This document shows positions 11,786-23,941 of a DNA stretch of 64,000 nt, in pieces. Location of the stretch: NCBI GenBank assembly GCA_035048495.1, contig CM068549.1:20121103-20185102 (forward strand), in the 5' to 3' direction. The DNA comes from Euptelea pleiosperma. Its lineage: Eukaryota > Streptophyta > Magnoliopsida > Ranunculales > Eupteleaceae. Made by a program: the position numbers and the translations under genes. The notes below the pieces were generated by a model. It saw only the letters and a program-made list of their open reading frames with translations, did no database searches and was not told the DNA's origin. Each line of letters begins with the position of its first letter. Position 1 is the first letter of the stretch.

Positions 11786-13107
11786 CCTCACCTCCACACC
11801 GTCCACCTCTCCATCTCTCCTTCCTCTTCACATTGCTGGCCATTTTTGGCCGGTAACCTGTAATTTTCTCCACCGACCTCCATCTTCCTCACACCCAGCG
11901 TGCTCTTGCCATCCTCCACCACCTCTTGGACTGGTGTTGGAACCTGCAACACCAGCATCTCTCCGTCACCTCCAACAGCAGCACCATCACGACCCTCTCT
12001 CATGGTTTTCTCTTCTCCTTCACGGACTGGATCTCCAACGCTCCTCAACAGTCCAAAGTTGTAGGTCTGCTAGCATCTCCACCGATCCGGCAGCCCGACA
12101 ACCCTCATCTCTCTCAGTTGTTGGGCGATCTCTGTCACACCGTGGCTTCCATCTCGAGTTGCAGGCGTGCATGCAACCTCGTCATCGTCATCCATCCCCT
12201 CTTTAAGGTTGCCCTTCGTCTCCTTCAGCTGCCAACAGCAGCACAGTCAGCCACCGCCCTTCTCCACCCACAGCTCCACCGTCTTCATCTCCTCTAGCCG
12301 CTGCAACTACACCACGCACCAGCAGCTACCACAGAAAATCGCTCTCTCTTCTATCTAAAAAAGAAACCAGAAAAAAAAAAAGAAAAAAAGAAAAAGAAGA
12401 GGTAGAAGAAAAGATGTGAGTAGATGAAGGGAGGGGCATTTTCTTACCTCCATTAGAGCAACTCCCCAGGGTTGCAACCAACCATTCACGCACCACTCAT
12501 CACCACCATTCTTGGCTAGAGAACCACCAAGCAACAACATGTCGGTCCTGCTCGTGCACATCCGGCAACTCTAAATCTGCAAATCTTCATCTTTGCAGAT
12601 CATGTTCTCTTGGCCGAACTCAAAATGATGTTGGCCATTCAATCGTGGTTGATCTCGCTAACCTCCAAGCAATCCACCATGGTAATATTCTCAACTTTCT
12701 CTCTACAACCTATCTTTCTCTCTCTAGGATAAATCTGTTTATGGCTTTCTAGATTGTTTTTTAATCTAATTTGATTTTGTAAGAACTCATTGAGGATGAA
12801 TAAAATTGTTATTTTTACATTTGTTAGTTTACTTTTGTGTTTTTGGTTCTTTGTGGCAATTTCTCTCTCTAAAAATCACTAAGCATGTTTCAAATCGCTT
12901 CACCATTCTCACCCCACCACAATTTCTGAGATAAATCCGTCATTTCATGTTCATGAATCACGCGAACTAACCCCGAGTGCGGATCGACATCCGACACGAA
13001 TCCCTATACAAAAGTTCATATTTTGCAGGATTAAAAATTAGATCAAATTACAAATGTGTTGAAATCAAGGTTTCCGTAATCAACGACGCGGAAAAATCCT
13101 ACTTTCA
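11786..13107 (+). repeat. Truncated 3' Athila-like LTR, copy D
   Basis: The segment is CT-rich like the middle of the long LTRs, with short Ser/Pro/His-rich frames that are not genes. It ends with the family's terminal block: GTAATCAACGACGCGG followed by CTACTTTCA at 13107. Its 5' part is missing, and the left junction with the gag stub is approximate. It marks the right border of the nested stack; the next five bases (ATTAC) would be the target copy. Confidence 0.75.
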
Positions 13108-13229
13108 ATTACTTTGTTAGTTGAAGTGGAAGTTGGTAGTTGTTTCTTTCAATATAGGACGTCCCTTAGAATTCATATCATACAAGAAAGTCTACAGCAA
13201 AATTTGTAGTATAATGTGGTTGAGAAAAA

Positions 13230-13450
13230 AAGGGCGATAAAAATTATCCGATGCACCTGCCATCCATTATCCCCTAGATTGTACCTGTGCCAACCAACAA
13301 ACTGATCCACATTGCCACTAAACCCAATAATTGATTGATATAATTCTGGCAATAAAAAGAGAAAATTATTGAATGCACCTGCCATCCATTATCCGCTTAA
13401 TAGTACCTGCGCCAACCAACAAACTGATCGAAGACGCCGCCAAAGTGATG
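13230..13450. repeat. Two-copy 122-bp tandem duplication
   Basis: The block ATGCACCTGCCATCCATTAT recurs at 13251 and 13373. It is followed in both copies by GTACCTG(T/C)GCCAACCAACAA. The period is 122 bp. It lies in non-coding DNA just outside the retrotransposon stack. Confidence 0.75.
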
Positions 13451-16154
13451 TAAACGCAATAATCATCCGATTGATATGCAATTCTAGCTAGTAGCACACT
13501 TCCCCTTTGGTAGGTAAGTTGGAAAATGAACTTGTAACAGAACTAAATACCACTAGTAGTCTTTATATTAACTTCTACCCAATCATCAAAACCTTACCCT
13601 CTAAATTACAAGGTGAAGATGCTCCAGTCAGTAGTTAGCTATGCCCCATCCAAGAGCATGTAGGGCCCATGGTACCTATCAATTGCTTGATTGATTGTTT
13701 TTTGCTGTACTAGTGTTCGGTTGTTGGAAAACTAGTTAGGGCTAATGATTTGTGGGTGAATCCAGGTTTTGTTTCATTCTCATCTTTTTTCAAGTGTTGT
13801 CCACTTCACGGGGAACCCTGTTGTGCATTCTCAAAACTGAGGAGCCCATTGGCTGAGGGGATTCCTATATATAGATATTAAGGATTAAAATTGTGGAGCC
13901 TTCTGAATATATTGATCCTGATTCTGTTTGTGTTTTTTTTTTTTCTTTGGTGGATATGCTGGGATTAAACTGGAAACCTCATTGTACTGACTGCCAACTA
14001 ATTTCTGTTCTTATTGCATACTAAGGTATGCAGTGGCGAAAACATGATATGATCCCCCACTAATTTAGGCAGATTTCCAGATGCACCTTTGTTTTATTTT
14101 TCTGTGCGGGCGGTAGGAATCACTGTTGCCAACTCTTCTTTCACTCTAAGCTAGTATTTTCACCTTCACATGGCACTTACATTATTGGGCAAATAAACTT
14201 AATTTTAGTTTTTGAGACGTATGATACTTCTTTGCTACTTTAACCCAAACAGTCCAGTGTTGCCAAATGACCCTAAGTTGAATTTGTATTTTGGGCAGAA
14301 GCATTAGTGAGACATATGATCCAAAAATATTAGAAATAAAGTGTATACTTTTTTATAATGAGAAAGGGTATTGGAGATTATACTAGAAAACAATTGGATC
14401 CTGTTTTGTGGACCACTCCCATCCCCTCATGGCTCGCCTTAGAAGTGGAGGCAGATGGGACCAACGGTCCTCTTGTTTCTTAAGTTAATATATTTCTAGA
14501 CTTGCTTACAAAAAAGAGTTCTGTAAGATTGTAATCTGACTCAAATTCTTGCAAATCTATCAAAATTATGGCATACACTAGATGCAATTAGTTACAATTA
14601 ATTGTTAGTTGCTGGATTATCTCCTAAACTTTTGAATTAGACATTTAACCTTATGAATTGTCTCCTAGACTTCGAATGTAAACCTATTGCACCTTCTTTT
14701 CACCTTTGTGAGATGTCTTGATAGAGGTCTAATCTTGTTTAGCTAGCTATTGTACAAGATAATTAAAGTTTGATAAAAGATATTTTTTTGTTGCTTTTGT
14801 GCTTGGCTGGGAAGTAGTTGTGTTCCATCCACTTGTGGGAGGTTGCAATTTCAACCCATGTTGTGGTGTCTCAGTGGGTTGACATATCTGTCCAACAGGT
14901 ATAGCCTGCCTTGTCTTGCTGATAGGTCTTTTGGCCCAGGCCAGAATCGCATTGCCTACCAACAAAATGTTTCTTTGTTGTTTCTATAGTACCATTTTCA
15001 ACATCACAAAAATCTTGAGATCCATATAATACTTTTATTTAGGTAATCAGATTACTCATAATTTAAACTGACAGTTGTGGTTGGTAGGATAGGTTAGCGA
15101 TTCTATTGCGAAGATGAAATAAAATTTGGATTTATAACAGAATTGGTATGGCAGTAAATTGAATGGGGCCTATGCAACGTAACAAGAATGATGTGTGAGT
15201 ACAATGTCAAGAGACTTTACATTATTGAATTGCACCATATACTATCTTGATTTAAACTCTTTATGTGGATTCTTTTTCAGCTCATTGATTCTTCATTAGA
15301 AGTATCCGTTGTTTCTTGTACTATATTCTGTCATTTTCAATACTATTCCCTTGATAAAAAACCTTCCAAATGTGGTTATCAATTAGGTCTAATTTTTAGC
15401 ACGCTTGTGCATCACGAGTTCACCACAGAATTTTGTGGTGGTATGGCTCTTATTTTGTCTAACACACCAAACATGTCCTTAAATACCTTATGTTTGCATG
15501 TCTTTACAGGGACCAATGCATACGTTCATTTGTCTCGTTGCACTATTGATGCAGGCTGCTGCAACATGCTGACATATGTAGCTGAATCTTTGAGCCTTTA
15601 AGAGCTGCTCTAAGCCCAGATGCACCCTACAACAGCCCCTAAATATATATATATATATATATATATTTTTATCAATACTACTTGGATTCTTCCCCTGCCT
15701 AGTGGATATATCTTGGAAAGAAACCTTGATATCTTGCAGTCACTTGATATAAATACCCCCGACAATTTTCTCTCAATCACTTCATTCTCTCTCTCTCAAC
15801 CTTAAGAGCTGCTCTAAGCCCGGATGCACCCTTAAAGTCAAATCAATCCTTCAACCCTTTGAACTGACGAAAATATCATGTAAGGCTTATTTGAACACTG
15901 AAGTGAATTCATTGCTGTGGAGGAAAAATCTAGTGGACCCCTCCCGCACAATCCCCGAGGAGTGTTTCCTTTCATCACTGATATGTTTACTTACATTTAG
16001 CTTTTAATTGTGATTACAAACTCTAAGAAAATAAAAATAAAAAACACTGCACTGTGAGGAAAAATTATCCAAATTTAAGAAAAAATGGGAAATGAATTTT
16101 GGGCTTAGTAGGGAAAATTATCCAAATTTAAGAAACAATGATATGTTATTGCAG
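13451..16154. other. Intergenic DNA without a recognised gene
   Basis: The segment is AT-rich with stops in all frames. Short frames at 14747-14965 (minus) and 15263-15601 (plus) show no recognisable domain. It contains an (AT)n run at about 15645-15664 and a pair of direct repeats described separately. No RNA gene was seen. Confidence 0.5.
15601..15834. repeat. Short direct repeats 204 bp apart enclosing an AT microsatellite
   Basis: AGAGCTGCTCTAAGCCC followed by (A/G)GATGCACCCT occurs at 15601 and 15805. Between them lie an AT microsatellite and a TATAAATACC box. The arrangement could be a small non-autonomous element or a simple duplication; there is no coding potential. Confidence 0.5.
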
Positions 16155-16287
16155 ATTCAGGCATCGTTAGCTGCAGCTGAAAGTACACTTGCGGAAGCAA
16201 AAAAAAAAACAATATGATCTGATGCTGGACGGTGAAGAATTAGAATTAACTAAGCATTTAAAGGAAATATCACAGAAGAATGATCAG
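16155..16287 (+). pseudogene. Orphan exon resembling synaptonemal complex protein ZYP1
   Basis: The exon is bounded by good splice signals (TATTGCAG before, GTATTTTG after). It translates to a coiled-coil segment beginning [16 protein letters not shown] and, after a one-base correction, continuing [13 protein letters not shown] and [12 protein letters not shown] recall this pattern from plant ZYP1, the transverse filament protein of the synaptonemal complex. A run of 11 A's at 16199-16209 shifts the frame by one. No neighbouring ZYP1 exon was recognised. It is most likely a relic captured or left after deletion; the family call rests on memory of the motif. Confidence 0.45.
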
Positions 16288-17539
16288 GTATTTTGTTATA
16301 TACAGTTTGTGAATTTCTAGCTCATTCCGTGGATGGATTTTTTTTTGTTTTTGCTTATGTTATATGGAGTCATGCTCCCTTTTTCCTATGGGAAAAATCT
16401 GGATAGACCACAAAGATGGCGTATCAATGTCATTCTAGTACATGTTTCATATTTGTAGGGTTGGACACTATTTGATGGGTCCTTACCTAGGAGATTCTCT
16501 ACGCCAATAATCAACCTAATTGGATGATATGGATGCTCCATTTGTACCTTTGTGTCACTGACCTCATTAAAAACGGGCTAACCTGGTGGCAACACGTACC
16601 AAACTCAGAAGACGCCAGCCTGCTATGATGGTAAAATTTATCGACGCTGATACCATAGACTTGGGTTCAAAACCTTTCTTCACCTTCGAGTTATTGATCA
16701 TGTTGAATACGGGCTTACGAAAAAAAAAACTTTGATACTAACATATTTATTTCTATCTGAAACTCCAAATTAGGAATTGTTGAACTAATGCAGAACAAAT
16801 CAATTGAGTTTGATTTAAGAAAAATTCACACCAAAGAAGGAGATTGCCTCCCCATCAAGGAAATGGTTACCGAATTTCTTAGCAAGGTCAATAATTAATG
16901 CAGACATGGGTATTAATAATGTCTGATGTACTGCATCAATTAACTTACTCTATTAATAATGGCCTGATCTAGAATGCATTCGTTGAAAGAGATCCAATCC
17001 AAGTGGAAAGCTTGCATTTTTTCTGAAGTTCTGGCTTACAAGCATAATTTATTGTTCTTTATTATTATTTTTAGGTAGTTTTCATCGTTTTTGTTCTGGG
17101 TGATCAATTTTGATTCGACTTATGTTTGATTCTGTAGTTGAAGGTGCACAGGTATCATTTTGGGCTCATTGTCTTAGACTCAGGGGGCATGCCAATGTGA
17201 GACACTTATATAAGCTGGCAATTCATCCAAGTTATGATCCACATAACAAGGACATGAAAATTTTCCCTTCAGATGACACAAGCGTCATGTCAGATATGTC
17301 CATTGGGAAATTGGAATAAAGGTTTCATTTACCTTTCTCGTTTATCTTTTGCTAGTAATTTTGATCCAATTACACAAACTTTATTTTAGCTAATGAATCC
17401 ATTAAATAATGGGAATTATTTCTAAAATTAACATTTTAACCCCCCAACTAAAACAAAATTATGGTCTAATATAATTTCTAACTACCATGACTGGGAAATA
17501 TAAAGCTTAAGCCCAGCCAAAAGGTTCCTTTCCTCTACT
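16288..17539. other. Intergenic DNA, no clear gene
   Basis: A 69-codon plus frame at 17110-17319 has reasonable codon flow in its second half (HANVRHLYKLAIHPSYDP) but I do not recognise it. Around 16610-16730 there is a B-box-like GGGTTCAAAACC and a terminal A-run, a weak SINE candidate. Otherwise nothing was seen. Confidence 0.4.
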
Positions 17540-18308
17540 TTGTTATTGAAGGAATCACTTATCAGTCCAGAAAAAACCTTCAAAATTATGCCACATTTCT
17601 TATATTGCCATCGATCCCTGCCAATTATCTATTTTATAGCTTTAGTCAATCTTCTTTCATCCCAAGTGGATCATAAAAACATGTTCATGTTCAAAGTATT
17701 CTTCCCTCTTTTCATAAAGATACAAACACTCACTTTCTTCTTAGTAGTAAGAACAAGACTATCTGCTGACCCACAATTCGAAGCTTGCAAGCCTCAAAAA
17801 TGTGATGAGAATGGCCCAAACATAAGCTACTCATTTTGGATCCATGGTCAGCAAGAATCCTATTGTGGATACCCAGGTTTTAAGCTTTCCTGCAAGAATA
17901 GATTGCCTGACCTCAAGTTGTCTAACAATGATTATATCATATGTGAAATCTTGTTCAATAACCAATCTATTTTGGTCGCTAATGCCAAAGTGTTGGATGA
18001 AACCTGTCCTCATTCCAGTCACAATTTCACCATTGATCACAATTGCTTCGATTTTGGCCCTACCCAAGTCTACCTCTTCATCTCTTCGATTGCACCTCTC
18101 TTCCTAAAGAATGCTTACACTATTTGATTGATGGTTGTACTACCGATGACACACGAACGTCTCTGACCGTGTTTAGTCATGACCCAATGTTGAATTACAT
18201 CAACTTATCGGGAAAGACTAGGCCCCAAGTATCCATCTGTGGCTCCACCACTATTAGATTTCATGTGTCAACACGTTTCCTTTTGCACCTTCTTCTACTC
18301 CATGCATA
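17540..18308 (+). pseudogene. GUB_WAK ectodomain of an LRK10L-type receptor kinase, broken
   Basis: In the family this extracellular cysteine-rich domain, possibly pectin-binding, precedes a membrane span and a kinase. The frame 17540-18127 has a hydrophobic stretch (about residues 50-70, FFPLFIKIQTLTFFLVV) and then the domain, with FEACKPQKC, NISYSFWIHGQQESYCGYPG and LSNNDYIICEIL. A frameshift near 18085 moves the reading frame, which continues as DCTSLPKECLHYLIDGC to about 18308. No transmembrane segment or kinase follows. It is a remnant of a receptor kinase gene, or conceivably of a short secreted relative, but the frameshift argues for a pseudogene. Confidence 0.75.
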
Positions 18309-19469
18309 GTAATTCCTATTTTCAAAGTTATTCTTGTTGTTCAGTTATTGACTCAAAAAATACGGGGATTTTAGTTTCAAGAGGAGGACTAGCAGCACAA
18401 ATTTCTTTTCTATTTGTTCTTGATATTTTTTTCCTCCGTTGACCTCTGTAGTTTTTTTTTTTTTTTTTTGTGGTTATTGGAGCACAAAAAGATATAAAAT
18501 ATATCTGGGTATTTTCTTACCAAGCAAACCCTAGAAGAAAATGATACAAAAGAAGTAAAAACATGGGCGCTTTCATAGAAGATGGAGGCTAACGTTTAGA
18601 ACAAGCACAAATTTTCTTAAAGATTTGTCTCTATGTCACTATTTCAATATTAGAGTTTGTGAAGACTACGACTTAGGTGCTTTCTAGATACAAAATTGTT
18701 TCAAGTGCGACCCAACAATCCATTCTTTCCAAAAATCTTTGGTGATTATGCTGCAGGTAACAATGGCAAAAGGGTAAAGAAGATTGTAATAGGTAATATA
18801 CCCATGAAACTTAGTTATGTAAGTCCTTGCACACACGAGCTGCTAGTCCTACTTGTTACATATCACCCATGAGAGCTCTTCTCTCCCCTCTTATTTTGTA
18901 TCTTTCATGGCAAACTCAGGTATCTCAATGCAGTCTATCACCATATCTTTAATTGGAAAACTTCACCTGGAATATAACTGCATTTTTTATTTTCTTTCTA
19001 TTTTCTCGAGGGATATATGCTTGCAAACAGGTATTCGGTGCCTCTTGGTTGTGGAACAACCTTGTGGTATTTTATTGTTACTAAATTCCTAATTTGATGA
19101 TCTTGATATTAATATGATGATCCAAGGTGACGAAGTGTTGACATAAAAAATGGCCACTTAAGTCGACAAGGGCAGGACACAACTAATGTCAATTAAAGCA
19201 AGCTAGTTCTCCTATGCAACATTGATTGTTGGGGCTGTCCTGCGTATTATCGTTTAGGATTTCATCTGATGAAGCAAAGTAGTTCTCCTTTGCTTCTTTA
19301 GATGAGCCATGCTCGTTTATCATGATTTTAGTTCAACAAATGTCAAAGTTTCGTAAAGGGGCATATCTCTTCCCTTTGCTTTGCATAAATAAAAGATGGA
19401 GCATGGATACATTTGCTAATCTTTTAGATTTCATTCTCAATTAATTTTTGATAAGCAGGGGTTTCCACA
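18309..19469. other. Intergenic DNA upstream of the GMPP pseudogene
   Basis: It is AT-rich with stops throughout and a T-run at 18452-18468. The end (TTTTTGATAAGCAG before 19460) looks like a splice acceptor just upstream of the pseudogene's ATG, suggesting a former 5' UTR intron. No other feature was recognised. Confidence 0.45.
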
Positions 19470-21639
19470 ATGAAGTCGCTTATTCTCGTTGGAGGGTTTG
19501 GAACACGATTGAGGCCGTTGATTCTCAGTGTCCCAAAGCCGCCAGTTGATTTTGCAAATAAACCATGATTCTGCATCAGGTTTACAAATTATCTTTTTGT
19601 GTTCAAGTTTAATTATTGTCTCTTTATTTTGATGATTTGGTCATCACAATATTTCCATTTAAAATAAGGTTGTGATTCCTATTCTTGTTACTAATTTTCA
19701 TGGATCACTTGAACAACTCTCTATATTAACTTTCATCCTTGAATTTGTATCAGATTGAAGCTCTCAAGCTATTGGAGTGACTGAAGTGGTTTCGGCCATC
19801 AATTACCAACCAGAGGTAAAACAAAGAGCTCCACCTTCACATTCACAAAGCCCCCTTGATACCCCATCAGATCATTGTAGCTAAATTTTGGCATACCCTC
19901 TTGTTGGAAACACCTTATTTTGTAGGTGATGCTGAATTTCTTTAAGGAATTGGACACGAAACCTAGGATCAAGGTCACTTGCTCACAAGAGACTAGGCCA
20001 CTCTGCACCGCGGGTCCCTTGGCTCTAGCCAAGGGCAAGCTGGTCAATGATTTTGGTGAGCCATTTTTCGTCCTCAACAGTGATGTTATTAGTGACTACC
20101 CGCTCAAAGAAATGATCGAATTCCACAAAGCTCATGGAGGAGAGGCTTCCATAATGGTAACCAAGGTAATATTGAATCTAATATTCCTCATTATCATATC
20201 ATCTGATCTTTCTCGGAGATATAAAGCCCTATTTTCTGTAGTTGTGAAACTTTTTGATAAGTAAATGACTGAAATTGTTTCTTACTGGACAGGTGGATGA
20301 GCCATCAAAGTACGGTGTTGTAATACCCTGAACTTTCGTTCTAGGGTATTACGGTAAATTCACCTAATAATGAAAACCTGAAACTTTTTCACTCTTATTA
20401 TTGTTTTTATTGTTTAATTTCATGCTTAAGTATGTGTATTCAGTTTAGTTTCATTCTGACAACTTTGAAAAACCTACTATTTTTGAAACTTGCTCTTTAG
20501 GGCTAAATTCTTGCTAAAAATAATGAACCATAACTTACAGGGGATTTTTTCTTTCCCCAGCTAACATTCCAAAATTTTTATAAAAAAATTATTTTGTGGG
20601 CCCGAGACACCAAAAATATTCCTATTTTATCCTTAGCAACTTACCTGTGAAATTTGGAACCTTTCTTGAGACAAAAAAAAACCCTAGCAGGAAATTTTAG
20701 GAGATTTTGACAAAAATAGTATTTTCGTAATTTTTAAACTTTCCTACCATTCTTATATTTTCAAAAATAATATTTAATTATATTTTATTTATTTAATAGG
20801 AGCGTGGGACCCGCAAATCACTTTCGGGTCATTCCAATGTCATTTGACACTTTTCTAGGGTTTTGAACGTTTTTATGATTTGTGTGTGTGACATGTGTCA
20901 ATACCTTATTGTATGGACTTTTAAATTATATAATATAGTTTGATTGAATTAATTTATAATTATTTGTGTTATGATTGTTGGGTGGGGCCGTATGGCCGAT
21001 CTAGAAGTCTTTTGGGCTTAATAATATTCTTAAATGAAGCCTATTGATGTATATGGGCCTTGGGCCCATTTCTAACCCATTAATAATGTAAAATATAAGT
21101 TTTTGATGGTTGAAAAAGTCATCCCTTTGATAGTTACGAATTTCAACAAAATAGAAACCCTAATCCTTCCCTAAACCTATTTATAAAAACCCTAAAGTTT
21201 TAGAAGCTTTCACAAACCCAACTCCATTGAAGAATAGAGAAAGCTCCATTAAACCTTCATCCGGGCACCGATCGCAATCGAGCAAGAAGGGAGAATTGAC
21301 GGGGACTCCGATTAGAAGTAGATATTCCGAGGAGAAGACGATCCGACGACTTTCAAATTTGAAGAAACTTTTGATTTTCATTAAAATTGAAGAAACCTTG
21401 AGGTATGTGCGCTTGATCCATCCTATTCTTGTTTTTCTTCAAGAATTTATTTTTTTTTTATTAGATAATGGTTGATACTCATTATAAATTAATTTCAATT
21501 ATATTTACTTTATCCTTTTGGGTTGAGCTTTATTTTGGGCCACCAGGATGGGTTTGGCCATGGTCTATTTTGTACCTATAACGGATGACTATGTTTTTTT
21601 TCATTTTTGTTGTATTTTTATAATTTAAATATTTTTATA

Positions 21640-22500
21640 ATTATTTTTTTCTAAATACTCTATGAATCTATTTTTCAAAACCGTTTAGTTTGTATTTTTC
21701 TAATTTTTATTGATTAAGTTATGATTTTTCTAAGTTGTATGACTTTACCAAAAAACCCAGAATTTCAGATTTTACATGGTCCGATTCACTTGGGATTTCG
21801 ATCTATATTTTTAACCTAAATATTTTTTTAATTATTTTTCATGGATACCTGTATCAATCTATTTTCTAGAACCTTTGAGTTTATATTTTTCTGATTTGTA
21901 TTGATTAAGTTATGATTTTTCAAACGTGCTGGACTTTTCTGTAAAACCCAGAATTTCAGATTTTACACGGTCCACTTCACTTGAGATTTCGATCTATATT
22001 TTTAACCTAAATATTTTTCTAATTATTTTTCATAGATACATCTATCAATTTAGTTTCTAGAACCTTTGAGTTTGTATTTTTTCGATTTGTATTGATTAAG
22101 TTATGATTTTTCAAATGTACTGAACTTTTCTATAAAATCTAAAATTTCAGATTCTGTCCGACCCACTTAATTAAGGGTTTCGACCCATATTTTGAATCTG
22201 AATATTTTTATATTTTTTTTCTTAAATACCTCTATAAATCTAGTTTCTATAACATTTGAGGTTGTATTTTTTTGATTTGTATTGATTAAGTTATGATTTT
22301 TCAAATGTGCGGGACTTTTCTATAAAACCAAAAATCCCAAATTCTGTTCGGCCCAATTAATTAAGAGTTTTGACCTATATTTTGAATCTGAATATTTTTT
22401 TATTTATTTTTCCTAAAAACCTCTATGAATCTAGTTTTTAAATCCATTGAATTTATATTTTTTTTAATTAAGTTATAATTTTTATAATGCAGTACATTTT
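21640..22500. repeat. ~191-bp tandem array inside the LTR
   Basis: The marker TGATTAAGTT(AT) occurs at 21711, 21902, 22093 and 22283, a spacing of 190-191 bp. Each unit contains a CAGATTxTxxxxGGTCC-like block, GATCTATATTTT and AATTATTTTTC. The same array is present in the second copy, with markers at 27179, 27369, 27561 and 27752. Confidence 0.8.
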
Positions 22501-22582
22501 TTGTAAAAAACCTATTAATTGTTCGTGGTTCGGTCATGATTATTAACTATTAAGATTTTAACCTTGTTGTTTGACTAAACCC

Positions 22583-22990
22583 TAGATGGTTTGACCTATA
22601 CTTGTTTGCATGGGGATCCCACCCATGTGTCTTGGATCTCTCATAGGGTTCGGCCAAGTGTCTTGGATCCCTCATAGAGTTCAGCCATGGCGTGTTGGAT
22701 TTTCTTGCGATTTTCACTTATATTATTCATCGATGTTGATTGTGATCTTTGGTCATGTCTTATTGACTATTATACCTAGATGGTTCGACCTATACTTGTA
22801 TGCATGGGGATCCCACCCATGTGTCTTGGATCTCTCATAGGGTTCGGCCAAGTGTCTTGGATCCCTCTTTAGGGTTCGACCTTGTGTCATGGATCCCTCA
22901 TAGGGTTCGGCCATGGTGTGTTGGATTGCCTTGTGATTTTCACTTATATTATTCATCCGTGTTGATCGTGACCTTCGGTGATTGTTACAT
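22583..22990. repeat. 194-bp duplication rich in GGATCCCTC motifs
   Basis: TAGATGGTT(T/C)GACCTATACTT recurs at 22583 and 22777. Within each copy short phrases such as GTGTCTTGGATC and ATAGGGTTCGGCCA repeat two or three times. The second LTR copy has the same structure near 28053-28470. Open frames here are by-products of the repeat. Confidence 0.75.
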
Positions 22991-23941
22991 GTTATTCATG
23001 GTTAACCCTAATTCGTTCCCATATTATTATTCTTAATGATCATTGGTTCATTTTATATTTTTATTTAAATGTTAAATACATGTGTGCTTATGTCATGTAA
23101 CCCTAGTACATCTTGTTGTCATACCATGATCATCACGTCATTTCATATAAGGGGTGCATAAGGGAACGGGGTTGAAGTATATTATATACGTTTATATTGG
23201 TTTTATCAATTAATCAGGGTTCGGTACCCTAGGGTGAAAGTCCCCAGACGTTATTATATCCTGCAGATGGGTCGATGAGACCGCTCCCAGTGCGGGAAGG
23301 AGATGGAGACCCTATGTGGTTATGGGTACTAGTTGCATTGGCATCCCATACTCACGTGCATTCACCCTCATATTCATGTCATCCTTATTATATGATTGAG
23401 ATGCATACCTTGATTTAAAACTTGTATAGTATGATATCATACCATGCACACTGTTATATTACTGGGCCTCGGCTCACGGTGCTACACCGATATCATTTTC
23501 AGATTTTGAGGAGCCGGGTACGTGAGATGATTTTGAGACGAAAGACTCCGGTGCATTCGAGGAGATCGGCGAGGATTTGGGAGTCGATCCCACACTTTAG
23601 AAAGTTGTATTTGATTATTTTATAACATTATTTATTTATTTTCGCGGGCATGTAAGCCTTTGATTGAGAGCATGTTCTCACTTCCATCTCTCCACATTTA
23701 GTTGATTGATTGAATTATTTGAATTATGAATTATTTGTTTCCTACATCTAGACTTTTTTTTACTTAGTCGGTTTTCAAATGAACCTTAGTAGTCTAATTG
23801 ACCTAATTGGACCACTAGGGGACATTCATGGATCACCTCTGGGTTCGGGTACGGGTCGATCCATGGATTTTCGGGTCGTATCTGGGTATCCGGATTCGGG
23901 GCGTGACAGGTGTGGTGGTTAAGGAAGAGGCTATTTCTGTT

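Larger units (their letters stand above)
20319..23908 (+). repeat. Solo chromovirus-type LTR (3590 bp) with target duplication GGTGT
   Basis: It begins TGTAATACCCTGAAC and ends CGGGGCGTGACA, ends usual for Tekay/Del-type Ty3/gypsy LTRs. GGTGT is present at 20314-20318 and 23909-23913. It lies within a coding exon of the GMPP pseudogene. The interior has a ~191-bp repeat array (about 21640-22500), a 194-bp duplication (22583-22990) and a C/T-rich domain. Its 3' 2.8 kb is repeated at 26596-29423. Small frames inside are not genes. Confidence 0.92.
19470..23941 (+). pseudogene. GDP-mannose pyrophosphorylase pseudogene split by a solo LTR
   Basis: The intact enzyme (CYT1/VTC1 in Arabidopsis) makes GDP-mannose for cell wall, glycoprotein and ascorbate synthesis. 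Exons with sound splice sites are 19470-19579, 19754-19815, 19926-20165 and 20293-20318, continuing at 23914. Exon 1 keeps the nucleotide-binding signature [13 protein letters not shown] but loses one base before MILHQ. Exon 2 lacks one base after IEALK. Exon 3 is open and keeps GEPFFVLNSDVIS and GGEASIMVTK. Exon 4 (VDEPSKYGV) is interrupted by a 3.6-kb solo LTR and resumes as VVKEEA. No later exons were found, so the acyltransferase-like C-terminal half is lost. Pseudogene status is certain. Confidence 0.88.

Noticed and set aside
15645..15664. AT microsatellite as an origin or MITE core
   Set aside because: A simple (AT)n run with no terminal inverted repeats.
22610..23036. Frames with repeated SWIPHRVRPS-type residues as a repeat protein
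   Set aside because: They arise from the GGATCCCTC repeats inside the LTR, present in both orientations and both LTR copies.
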